Shown here: piece after piece, positions 1 through 6,483 of the stretch
How positions within the stretch are numbered: position 1 is the first letter of the stretch
How the letters are laid out: each line of letters starts with the position of its first letter
Assembly: GCA_903860085.1 (NCBI GenBank)
Contig: CAIOPD010000162.1
Coordinates: forward strand, 1 to 14,071
Length of the DNA stretch: 14,071 bases
Direction: 5' to 3'
DNA from: an uncultured Pseudomonadota bacterium
GTDB taxonomy: Bacteria; Pseudomonadota; Gammaproteobacteria; Burkholderiales; Methylophilaceae
Made by a program: the position numbers and the translations under genes
The notes under the pieces: model-generated
The model's database searches: none
The model's input: only the letters and a program-made list of their open reading frames with translations
Told to the model about the DNA's origin: nothing

Positions 1-877
1 ATATCCAATTACTGAAGCCATGGCTGAAGAATTCCAAAAAATACAAAAAGTAAAAGTAACTGTAGGTGAATCTGGAACTGGCGGCGGCTTTAAAAAATTC
101 TGTCGTGGTGAAACAGACATTTCTGATGCATCACGTCCAATCGCACAAAAAGAAATGGATGCTTGTAAAGAAGCTGGTATTCAATACATAGAATTACCAA
201 TCGCTTATGATGCGCTGACTGTAGTTGTAAATTCAAAAAATGATTGGGTAAAAAGCTTATCTGTAGATGAATTAAAAAGTATTTGGAAACCGGGTTCAAC
301 TGTTAAGAGCTGGAAGCAAGTCAACAGCACATACCCAGATAAAGCGTTGGGTTTATTCGGCCCAGGTACTGCATCAGGTACATTTGACTACTTCACTGAA
401 GCAGTTAACGGTAAAGCGAAAGCTAGCCGCACAGACTACACGCCATCAGAAGATGATAATGTCTTAGTGCAAGGCGTTTCAGGTAACGTAGGCGGTATGG
501 CTTACTTTGGTTATGCTTATTACGAAGCCAATAAAGATAAATTAAGAGCGATTCCAATTATTGCAAAAGATGGTGCTCCAGCAGTAATGCCTTCAGCCGC
601 AGCTGTTAAAGATGGTACTTACCAACCACTTTCACGCCCACTATTCATTTACGTGAATGCAACAGCAGCTGCGTTTAAACCTGAAGTGAAAGCATTTGTT
701 AACTTCTACTTAGACAACGCACCAAAATTAGTAACTGAAGTTGGGTATGTAGAATTACCAACTGAAGATTACGTAGCAGTTAAAGCACACTACAAATCAA
801 TGAAACCAGGTACTGGTTTCGGTGGTAAAAATGAAGTGGGCATTAAAATTAAAGACTTAATCAATAGAATTAAGTAA
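1..877 (+). CDS. pstS: Phosphate ABC transporter substrate-binding protein PstS (5' partial)
   Basis: This is the periplasmic phosphate-binding component of the Pst high-affinity uptake system; it captures inorganic phosphate and delivers it to PstC/PstA. The reading frame is open to the window edge (codons from base 2 read YPITEA before the Met at 20), so the true start and signal peptide lie outside and that Met is internal. The visible 291 residues contain the phosphate-loop segments typical of the PBP_like_2 family: GESGTGGGFKKFCRGETDI, then DASRPI, and further on GPGTASGTFDYF. It is followed by pstC, pstA and pstB on the same strand, which fixes the identity. A strong hairpin follows the stop codon. 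The promoter, where a Pho box would be expected, is not in the window. Confidence 0.95.
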   Translation, partial: YPITEAMAEEFQKIQKVKVTVGESGTGGGFKKFCRGETDISDASRPIAQKEMDACKEAGIQYIELPIAYDALTVVVNSKNDWVKSLSVDELKSIWKPGSTVKSWKQVNSTYPDKALGLFGPGTASGTFDYFTEAVNGKAKASRTDYTPSEDDNVLVQGVSGNVGGMAYFGYAYYEANKDKLRAIPIIAKDGAPAVMPSAAAVKDGTYQPLSRPLFIYVNATAAAFKPEVKAFVNFYLDNAPKLVTEVGYVELPTEDYVAVKAHYKSMKPGTGFGGKNEVGIKIKDLINRIK

Positions 878-889
878 AACACGTAAGAT

Positions 890-921
890 AAAAAAGGAGC
901 AGGTGATCCTGCTCCTTTTTT
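890..921 (+). terminator. Rho-independent terminator between pstS and pstC
   Basis: A perfect inverted repeat of 14 bp (arms 890-903 and 908-921) has a TGAT loop and ends in a run of six T. It starts 12 bases after the pstS stop codon. Its position inside the pst operon suggests partial termination, which would keep membrane components at a lower level than the binding protein. Confidence 0.85.
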
Positions 922-977
922 AACTTAAGTACTATTATCAAACAGCTATAACTCGTTACAATCATATAAGTCCTAAT

Positions 978-1922
978 ATGAACACTACTACTATGCCGAA
1001 TGAATTGATAAATTTAACCATTAGCCCACGTTTAGCTAAAAATTTACGCAGAAATATTAAAGAGCGTCTGATAGAGTTCATCTTAATGTTAGCAGCACTG
1101 TCTGCTGTATTTACCACATTCGCCATTGTTGCAATTCTCTTATACGAATCTTTTGGTTTCTTCAAAGCTATTTCATTAGTGGAGTTTTTCACCGGCAAAG
1201 AGTGGACGCCGCTATTTGAAGATGCACACTACGGCATCATGCCGTTAATATCCGGCACACTCACTACATCCGCCATTGCATTGGCAGTGGCTGTTCCTGT
1301 AGGCACTATTGGTGCTATTTATCTTTCTGAGTTTGCCTCACATAAAACGCGTGAAATAACGAAGCCAATTTTAGAGCTGTTAGTCGGCGTACCAACCATC
1401 GCCTTTGGTTACTTTGCCTTACTATTTGTCACCCCGATGTTGCAAAAAATATTTCCAGAATTACCTGGCTTTAATATGTTAAGTGCTGGCTTGGTGATGG
1501 GTGTAATGATTATTCCTTACATTTCATCGGTAGCTGAAGATGCGATGCGTGCCGTGCCCATGAGTATGCGCGAAGGCTCTTATGCTATGGGGGCCACCCG
1601 CTTTCAAACAGCACTCAGAGTTGTTACCCCTGCCGCGACATCTGGCATTGTGGCAGCTTACATTCTAGCGATTTCTCGCGCAGTGGGTGAGACCATGGTG
1701 GTGGCGGTAGCAGCTGGACAGCAACCACTTTTAACCTTTAATCCAATGGATGGCGCTGCGACTATTACAGCTTATATTGTGCAAGTGGCAATGGGTGACT
1801 TACCGCACGGCAGTATAGGATATCAAAGTATATTTGCTGCTGGTTTAGTCCTATTTATAATGACCTTAGGTTTTAATATTATTGGTCATGTTGTGCGTAA
1901 AAAATATACGGAGAAATACTAA
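978..1922 (+). CDS. pstC: Phosphate ABC transporter permease PstC
   Basis: One of the two inner-membrane permease subunits that form the phosphate channel with PstA. The 314-residue product has a basic cytoplasmic N-terminus, a first membrane segment at about residues 35-56, and several further segments typical of the binding-protein-dependent transport permease fold. The EAA-type cytoplasmic loop that contacts PstB is visible at about residues 199-220 (EGSYAMGATRFQ), followed by SRAVGETM, a sequence characteristic of Pst permeases. The start at 978 has no clear ribosome binding site; an in-frame ATG at 993 is an alternative with no better site. The TAA stop overlaps the pstA ATG by one base (TAATG), which suggests translational coupling. 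Confidence 0.95.
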   Translation: MNTTTMPNELINLTISPRLAKNLRRNIKERLIEFILMLAALSAVFTTFAIVAILLYESFGFFKAISLVEFFTGKEWTPLFEDAHYGIMPLISGTLTTSAIALAVAVPVGTIGAIYLSEFASHKTREITKPILELLVGVPTIAFGYFALLFVTPMLQKIFPELPGFNMLSAGLVMGVMIIPYISSVAEDAMRAVPMSMREGSYAMGATRFQTALRVVTPAATSGIVAAYILAISRAVGETMVVAVAAGQQPLLTFNPMDGAATITAYIVQVAMGDLPHGSIGYQSIFAAGLVLFIMTLGFNIIGHVVRKKYTEKY

Positions 1923-2875
1923 TGGCAGTACAAACCACACAAACGCAAGCCTCCGTGCTCAATAACCTAGATGCAGTGCGGGCAATGATACGCCGCCACA
2001 AGCGCAATGACATTCTGTTTGCAGCCGTCGGTTTAATTGCCTTAATGATTGGTTTATTGACTTTACTGACCCTTTTTATTCAACTAGTGTCTGATGGTTA
2101 TCCACGTTTTAACCTACAGTTTTTTAGCGATTTCCCATCACGCAGACCTGGCAGTGCGGGGATACTCACCGCTTGGGTAGGATCACTGCTAGTAATGTTG
2201 GTGACGTTCTTTACAGCAGTACCAGTAGGAGTGGGTGCTGGTGTTTATTTAGAAGAATACGCGCCAAAGAATTTATTTTCCGATTTAATTGAAATTAACG
2301 TGTCTAATCTTGCTGGCGTCCCTTCTATTATTTATGGCTTGCTAGCGCTTGGCTTGTTTGTGTACGGACTAGGTTTAGGGCAAAGCATCCTAACCGCAGG
2401 CCTAACCCTAGGCCTGTTAATACTGCCAGTTGTTATTGTTTCTACACGCGAGGCCATACGGGGCATCCCAGTAGCCATTCGTGAAGCGGCCTATGCAGTT
2501 GGTGCAACAAAGTGGCAAGTAGTGAGTGACCATATTGTGAAATATTCACAAGGCGGCATTTTAACTGGCATTATTATTGGTATGTCTCGTGCTATCGGTG
2601 AAACTGCACCAATTATCACAATCGGCGCGCTGACTTTTATTGCATTCTTACCACCCTCGCCTATTTCTGATGTTGCCCCCTACTTAAACTTTGAATGGCT
2701 AAGCTCAGGCTTTACTGTATTACCGATTCAAATGTTTAATTGGCTATCACGTCCTGATCACGCATTTCATATTAATGCGGCGGCAACTGGGGCCATTATT
2801 ATTGTGGTGACATTACTGATGAATGGCACAGCAATTTACTTGCGTTACAAAATTCGTAAAAACATTAAATGGTAA
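1922..2875 (+). CDS. pstA: Phosphate ABC transporter permease PstA
   Basis: Second permease subunit of the Pst phosphate transporter, pairing with PstC in the inner membrane. It has 317 residues, a cytoplasmic basic N-terminus (RRHKRND at about 24-30), a first membrane segment at about 31-56 and five or so more hydrophobic stretches. The EAA loop lies at about residues 187-207 (REAAYAVGATKWQ), followed by the Pst-typical MSRAIGETAP at 221-230. Its ATG overlaps the pstC stop codon, and a GGAG ribosome binding site lies within the end of pstC, so the two are probably translationally coupled in equal amounts. pstB follows after 51 bases, which include a small 6-bp hairpin (2883-2898). Confidence 0.95.
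   Translation: MAVQTTQTQASVLNNLDAVRAMIRRHKRNDILFAAVGLIALMIGLLTLLTLFIQLVSDGYPRFNLQFFSDFPSRRPGSAGILTAWVGSLLVMLVTFFTAVPVGVGAGVYLEEYAPKNLFSDLIEINVSNLAGVPSIIYGLLALGLFVYGLGLGQSILTAGLTLGLLILPVVIVSTREAIRGIPVAIREAAYAVGATKWQVVSDHIVKYSQGGILTGIIIGMSRAIGETAPIITIGALTFIAFLPPSPISDVAPYLNFEWLSSGFTVLPIQMFNWLSRPDHAFHINAAATGAIIIVVTLLMNGTAIYLRYKIRKNIKW
2397..2416 (+). repeat. Intragenic perfect 8-bp hairpin in pstA
   Basis: CAGGCCTA (2397-2404) and TAGGCCTG (2409-2416) form a perfect 8-bp stem with an ACCC loop inside the pstA coding sequence (residues around TAGLTLGLL). It is GC-rich against an AT-rich background. It may be no more than codon-driven coincidence at repeated Gly-Leu codons. Confidence 0.4.
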
Positions 2876-2926
2876 GTACTACTTGTTTTTTGAAACAACT
2901 AAAACTTAATATCAAAAGAGATCTTC

Positions 2927-3706
2927 ATGGTTAATAATCCAACACCACTAAAAGCTGAATCAAAAGACCTTAACTTTTTTTATGCTGGCGGCCATCAAGC
3001 ACTTAAAAGTGTCAGTATGCCGATTTATGAAAATAAAATCACGGCATTGATTGGGCCTTCTGGTTGCGGTAAATCTACATATTTACGTTGCTTTAACCGT
3101 ATGCATGATTTGTACCCAGGCAATAAGTACGAAGGTCAAATTATTATGCATCCTGACAACACCAATATTTTAGAACATGGTGTCGATGCGATTGAAGTGC
3201 GTATGCGTATAAGCATGGTGTTTCAAAAACCTAATCCATTTCCTAAATCAATCTTTGAAAACGTCGCTTATGGCTTGCGTGTTCGCGGTGAAACGAACAA
3301 ACGTACAGTGGCTGATAAAGTAGAAGAAGCGCTTAAAGGCGCGGCACTATGGAACGAAGTGAAAGATCGTCAGCAGGACTTAGCATTCAACCTATCCGGC
3401 GGTCAGCAACAACGCTTATGTATTGCCCGTGCGTTAGCTACTGACCCTGAAATTATGTTATTCGATGAACCAACATCAGCATTAGATCCAATTGCGACAG
3501 CTAATATTGAAGAGCTAATGAGTGAACTACGTCATAAGCTGACAATTTTAGTGGTAACGCATAATATGCAACAAGCTGCACGTATCTCCGATTACACAGC
3601 TTATATGTACTTAGGTGAAATGATGGAGTACGGTGATACCGATACCATTTTCACACGCCCTGCCCGTAAAGAAACTGAAGACTACATTACCGGCAAGTTT
3701 GGTTAA
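2927..3706 (+). CDS. pstB: Phosphate ABC transporter ATP-binding protein PstB
   Basis: Cytoplasmic ATPase that powers phosphate import through PstC/PstA. All ABC motifs are intact in the 259-residue product: Walker A GPSGCGKST at 43-51, the signature LSGGQQQR beginning at 156, Walker B IMLFDEPTSALDP beginning at 176, and the switch histidine H212 in VVTHN. The RCFNRMHDL stretch after Walker A and the KPNPFPKSIF segment are characteristic of PstB. Length is normal. An AAAGAG ribosome binding site precedes the ATG. In many proteobacteria phoU follows pstB; here the next gene is an unrelated glycosyltransferase on the opposite strand. Confidence 0.97.
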   Translation: MVNNPTPLKAESKDLNFFYAGGHQALKSVSMPIYENKITALIGPSGCGKSTYLRCFNRMHDLYPGNKYEGQIIMHPDNTNILEHGVDAIEVRMRISMVFQKPNPFPKSIFENVAYGLRVRGETNKRTVADKVEEALKGAALWNEVKDRQQDLAFNLSGGQQQRLCIARALATDPEIMLFDEPTSALDPIATANIEELMSELRHKLTILVVTHNMQQAARISDYTAYMYLGEMMEYGDTDTIFTRPARKETEDYITGKFG

Positions 3707-3720
3707 AATTAGACAGGTTT

Positions 3721-3768
3721 TAGTAGATACAAAAAAGCCAGCATATGCTGGCTTTTTTGTATCTACTA
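3721..3768. terminator. 48-bp perfect palindrome, bidirectional terminator (pstB / glycosyltransferase)
   Basis: The two 24-base arms (3721-3744 and 3745-3768) are exact reverse complements with no spacer. Each strand reads a GC-containing core (GCCAGCATATGCTGGC) followed by a run of six T, so it can terminate transcripts from both sides. It lies between the convergent stop codons of pstB (3706) and the glycosyltransferase gene (3773). The arms extend 8-9 bp beyond the T runs, longer than a terminator needs. Confidence 0.9.
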
Positions 3769-3772
3769 CTTT

Positions 3773-4993
3773 CTAATTGTTGGTGGCGAGTGTTTCGCTT
3801 ACTAACACAGAAGCTACATCTGAATTAACTACTAACTGCGCGTAAAAATCAAGCATGCGCTCAGCTTGGAATTTTGCAGTCCATTTGTCTAATGCATACT
3901 CCTTCGCACGGCGACCTAACTCAAGCCTTTGCTCTGGGTAAATTAATAACTGATGTACCTTTTCTGCAAACTCTAGTGTATTTTCTGCTGAGATTAATGC
4001 TCCGTGTCCTTCAATTAAAATTGAAGCAGTACCAAGCTCTGCAATTGCCACTACAGGGGTACCTTGCGCCATAGCCTCCAAAATTACTAAGCCTTGCGTT
4101 TCGCTTTTAGACGCAAACACAAATACATCCGCTGATTGATAACAGGCATTCAGTTCAGTATTGCGATCTAGATAGCCGATAAACATCACATTTTTATCTA
4201 AGCCTAAAGTCTTGGTGAGCTTATGTAAGCTCTCTTCGGCAGGACCTTCTCCCGTGATTACCAATAAAAGGTCGGGACGCTCATCCACCAATACTTTTGC
4301 CATCCAAAGTAGAAACTCAATGTTCTTTTCAAAGGCTACACGACCCACATAAAGCAACATAGGTCGATCTAATGCTATGCCATGATTCTGACGAAAAGCT
4401 TTTCCATCAGCGGTTTTAAAACTGTGCTCCTGCAAACCAGTTGGAATAACCTGAGCTTGAGCTTTTACGCCATACCCACGCAACACATCCAACATGGGCT
4501 TTGAAGGCGCTACAATTGCTCTAACCGCATTACACTGGCGCTTAGAAATCATTCGAGCCATACCACGCGCCATTAATTGAGGCATCCACGGCAAGTAATG
4601 ATGTAAATAGTCTTCAAAAAATGTGTGGTAAGTTTCTATGCATGGAATGCCTAATTTGAGCGCTAGCTTTAACCCCAAGTAATGGGCCACAAAAGGTGTA
4701 TGCACATGAATCATGTCGTACTCTTCATCTAGCAATGAAGGCAACAACTTCATGGCCTCACCATACTTCATCAATTTGTCCTCAGGATCAAAGTAAATAC
4801 TCCTTGCAGGAATACGTTTAATCCAAGCTTCATCTGAAGTTTCCACATTGTAATCTGGCGCAATCAGATGCACCTCATGACCTAAGTTTTGCATTTGCTC
4901 AACAAAGGTTCTAATAGAAGTCGACACGCCATTCACACGTGGAAAATACACGTCTGAGATAAATAGTATTTTGAGTTTTTTCGTAGTCATCAC
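3773..4993 (-). CDS. GT4 family glycosyltransferase, candidate diacylglycerol glycosyltransferase
   Basis: A retaining GT-B glycosyltransferase of family GT4 with both Rossmann halves. The acceptor half has the glycine loop GVSTSIRTF at about 22-30 and the segment IETYHTFFEDYLHHYLP at about 119-135. The donor half has the EX7E motif at E298-E306 in SETQGLVILEAMA, with GRVAFEKN and GEGP upstream. The NGVSTSIRT start, the RIPARS segment and YHT-FFEDYLHHY resemble, from memory, diacylglycerol glucosyltransferases such as Acholeplasma alMGS and its streptococcal homologue; polysaccharide mannosyltransferases of GT4 are the alternative. There is no signal peptide, so the protein should be cytosolic or peripheral to the membrane. 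The longest frame starts at GTG (4993), immediately followed by ATG (4990); a GAGG element lies about 10 bases upstream of the GTG. It diverges from the phospholipase C-like gene across a Pho-box-like region. Confidence 0.85.
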   Translation of the reverse strand: MMTTKKLKILFISDVYFPRVNGVSTSIRTFVEQMQNLGHEVHLIAPDYNVETSDEAWIKRIPARSIYFDPEDKLMKYGEAMKLLPSLLDEEYDMIHVHTPFVAHYLGLKLALKLGIPCIETYHTFFEDYLHHYLPWMPQLMARGMARMISKRQCNAVRAIVAPSKPMLDVLRGYGVKAQAQVIPTGLQEHSFKTADGKAFRQNHGIALDRPMLLYVGRVAFEKNIEFLLWMAKVLVDERPDLLLVITGEGPAEESLHKLTKTLGLDKNVMFIGYLDRNTELNACYQSADVFVFASKSETQGLVILEAMAQGTPVVAIAELGTASILIEGHGALISAENTLEFAEKVHQLLIYPEQRLELGRRAKEYALDKWTAKFQAERMLDFYAQLVVNSDVASVLVSETLATNN

Positions 4994-5039
4994 TTTGCTT
5001 GCACCCTCATCTTGGTAATGTAATCAATTAGTTAGCGTA

Positions 5040-5079
5040 ACAATAGCGTCCAATTATGACAACTTGATGAATATGACAA
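5040..5079 (-). promoter_or_regulatory. Candidate Pho-type promoter of the glycosyltransferase gene
   Basis: On the minus strand TTGTCAT occurs twice, at 5079-5073 and 5062-5056; each copy differs at one base from the PhoB half-site CTGTCAT. The proximal copy lies exactly 10 bases upstream of a -10-like TATTGT (5045-5040), the spacing I recall for the Escherichia coli pstS promoter. The two copies are 17 bases apart and not the standard 11, so the pair does not form a canonical box. Confidence 0.45.
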
Positions 5080-5101
5080 TAAAACTAGTTTGCTGCAATC
5101 T

Positions 5102-5130
5102 ATGTCACCAAACTATCAAGTAAATGTCAC
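5102..5130 (+). promoter_or_regulatory. Candidate tandem Pho box upstream of the phospholipase C-like gene
   Basis: Three half-sites occur at exact 11-base intervals: ATGTCAC (5102-5108), CTATCAA (5113-5119) and ATGTCAC (5124-5130), separated by the A-rich spacers CAAA and GTAA. Against the PhoB consensus CTGTCAT-AWAW-CTGTCAY, the first pair matches 13 of 18 positions and the second 14 of 18. A weak -10 (TAGCAT, 5144-5149) follows 13 bases downstream, and the coding start is at 5164. The pst genes in the same window fit phosphate control. Confidence 0.55.
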
Positions 5131-5163
5131 ATATTCTTAACGCTAGCATGTGAAATTAGCACT

Positions 5164-6021
5164 ATGCAAATACCCAATTTTTTAAAGAAGTATTACTGGT
5201 GGCTACCCTGCTGCTTGTATTCAGTAGATGCCAATGCTTGGGGCTTGATTACCCATCTGTATTTTGCGCAATCACTTCTTTGGGCGATGCCTTTACTAGA
5301 TCCTAGACTGCAAAATATTATTAAGCGCTTTCCTGAGTTAGTCATGGCAGGCGCTTGCCTACCTGACCTAGCTGTTATTAGTCATCGCTTTCGGCATACT
5401 CATTTATGGGAAAATGCGCATCAGTTATTAATTAGCGCAAAAAGCGATGAAGAAACTGCACTGGCTATTGGTTATGCCAGTCACTTATATGTTGATGTAA
5501 TTGCGCATAATCATTTCGTACCTGCTCACGAAGCAATGTGGCATAAAAATGATTTACTGACCCACATTACAGCGGAATGGGCTATGGATGCGCATTTAGC
5601 AGGTCACTTAAAAACATCCCCGCGACGCTTACTGACTGATCACAAAAAACTCATTTCAGCGTTTATTTCACCGCATTTTAGATGCAGTGTAGCCTCAACA
5701 GAATTAGCTTTAAAGCGACTAGCATTTTGGGATGGCGTATTACGCAGCATTAAATTACCGCATCTAATTTATGGTGTGGTAAGGATCATAGATAAACGTG
5801 TGTTTAAGCACTTTGTGTATTACATTGCTAAAACTCAAGTAGCATTAGAGGACATCGGCAGTCTGCTAAATGGACATAAGCCAGCTTTTGAACCTGAACT
5901 TAAAAACCTCAGTGTGCAACAGCTTGATCATTGGCGTGAGCAGTGTCGCAGACACTTACACCTATCACACCCTCTCCCCATCAAATACTTTGATCAAGCC
6001 GCCACCCTGCATTCAATTTAA
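5164..6021 (+). CDS. Secreted zinc-dependent phospholipase C-like protein
   Basis: A 285-residue member of the zinc-dependent phospholipase C family (the Bacillus cereus PLC / clostridial alpha-toxin fold), expected to hydrolyse phospholipids to diacylglycerol and a phosphorylated headgroup. The N-terminus (KK at 8-9, hydrophobic YYWWLPCCLYS, then ANA before W26) reads as a signal peptide cleaved to leave Trp at position 1, which in B. cereus PLC is a zinc ligand. Further ligands have counterparts: H31, D68, a histidine among H78/H80, then H107-x3-D111-x5-H117 with the same spacing as H118/D122/H128 of the Bacillus enzyme, and H134-x3-E138 like H142/E146. There is no C-terminal PLAT-like domain. 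No good ribosome binding site is seen before the ATG. The substrate is unproven; it could act on other phosphoesters. Confidence 0.8.
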   Translation: MQIPNFLKKYYWWLPCCLYSVDANAWGLITHLYFAQSLLWAMPLLDPRLQNIIKRFPELVMAGACLPDLAVISHRFRHTHLWENAHQLLISAKSDEETALAIGYASHLYVDVIAHNHFVPAHEAMWHKNDLLTHITAEWAMDAHLAGHLKTSPRRLLTDHKKLISAFISPHFRCSVASTELALKRLAFWDGVLRSIKLPHLIYGVVRIIDKRVFKHFVYYIAKTQVALEDIGSLLNGHKPAFEPELKNLSVQQLDHWREQCRRHLHLSHPLPIKYFDQAATLHSI

Positions 6022-6081
6022 CTAACCTTAGACTACTAGCGAAGAGTATTTCTATTGGTCGGATTTATGAAAATAGTGCGT

Positions 6082-6087
6082 TATAAT
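6082..6087 (+). promoter_or_regulatory. -10 element for the 83-residue protein gene
   Basis: A perfect TATAAT lies 52 bases upstream of the ATG at 6140. The closest -35-like hexamer, TTGGTC (6055-6060), is 21 bases away, longer than optimal, so the promoter assignment is tentative. Confidence 0.35.
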
Positions 6088-6139
6088 TCTTAATGAAACT
6101 TGATTTCTCAAGTTAGAATCTACAGGACGCTATCACAGC

Positions 6140-6391
6140 ATGCCTTCGCCTAAAAACTCCACCCTTCTTCCTTACGCAGCTGATGGATCCTGCTTCAACT
6201 CTTTATTACGTTGCCCATCATCTGGTTTCTATATGGTTGGGGAAGAAGGCAAAGAACTATCTTTTGAGCACTTTGATGCTGCTCTAGAGCATATTAAAAT
6301 GATGTACACCCCGAGATGGAGACGTCCCAATCAAGTGGGGGATTGGGAAATTGTTTCTGCAGTTAAATGGGAACTTTCAAATCAAAAGTAA
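6140..6391 (+). CDS. Unrecognised 83-residue protein
   Basis: I do not recognise this family. The small, probably soluble product has no signal peptide or membrane segment. Two cysteines sit seven residues apart (C18, C25), a mixed acidic stretch (GEEGKELSFEHFDAALEHIK, about 34-53) looks helical, and the C-terminal part is rich in Trp and Arg (W60 RR, W69, W77). The start is supported by an AGGA element 12 bases upstream of the ATG, which is rather far, and by a TATAAT element further up. Codon use looks like that of its neighbours. It follows the phospholipase C-like gene by 118 bases and converges on the eRF1-like gene. The region 6392-6483 after it holds only weak AT-rich hairpins. Confidence 0.6.
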   Translation: MPSPKNSTLLPYAADGSCFNSLLRCPSSGFYMVGEEGKELSFEHFDAALEHIKMMYTPRWRRPNQVGDWEIVSAVKWELSNQK

Positions 6392-6483
6392 ATAGACTTA
6401 TGGCGAAAAGTCTTCTGCTTAATTGACCCCTAAATAAACGTACAACGTTTTCAGTGGCGGCTTACTAAAGTGACTTAGATGGC

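Noticed and set aside
90..299. Minus-strand frame of 69 codons opposite pstS
   Set aside because: Antisense to a conserved coding region, with no start signals and no recognisable domain.
2883..2898. 6-bp TTGTTT/AAACAA hairpin between pstA and pstB
   Set aside because: AT-rich, with a T run inside and not after the stem; unlikely to terminate transcription.
5065..5078. FNR-like TTGAT-N4-ATGAC in the divergent region
   Set aside because: The second half-site matches only three of five bases and coincides with the better-supported TTGTCAT element.
6394..6451. Small hairpins after the 83-residue gene (AGACTT/AAGTCT and AAACG/CGTTT)
   Set aside because: Stems are only 5-6 bp and AT-rich; the first lacks a T run and the second has only a short one. 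Too weak to call terminators.
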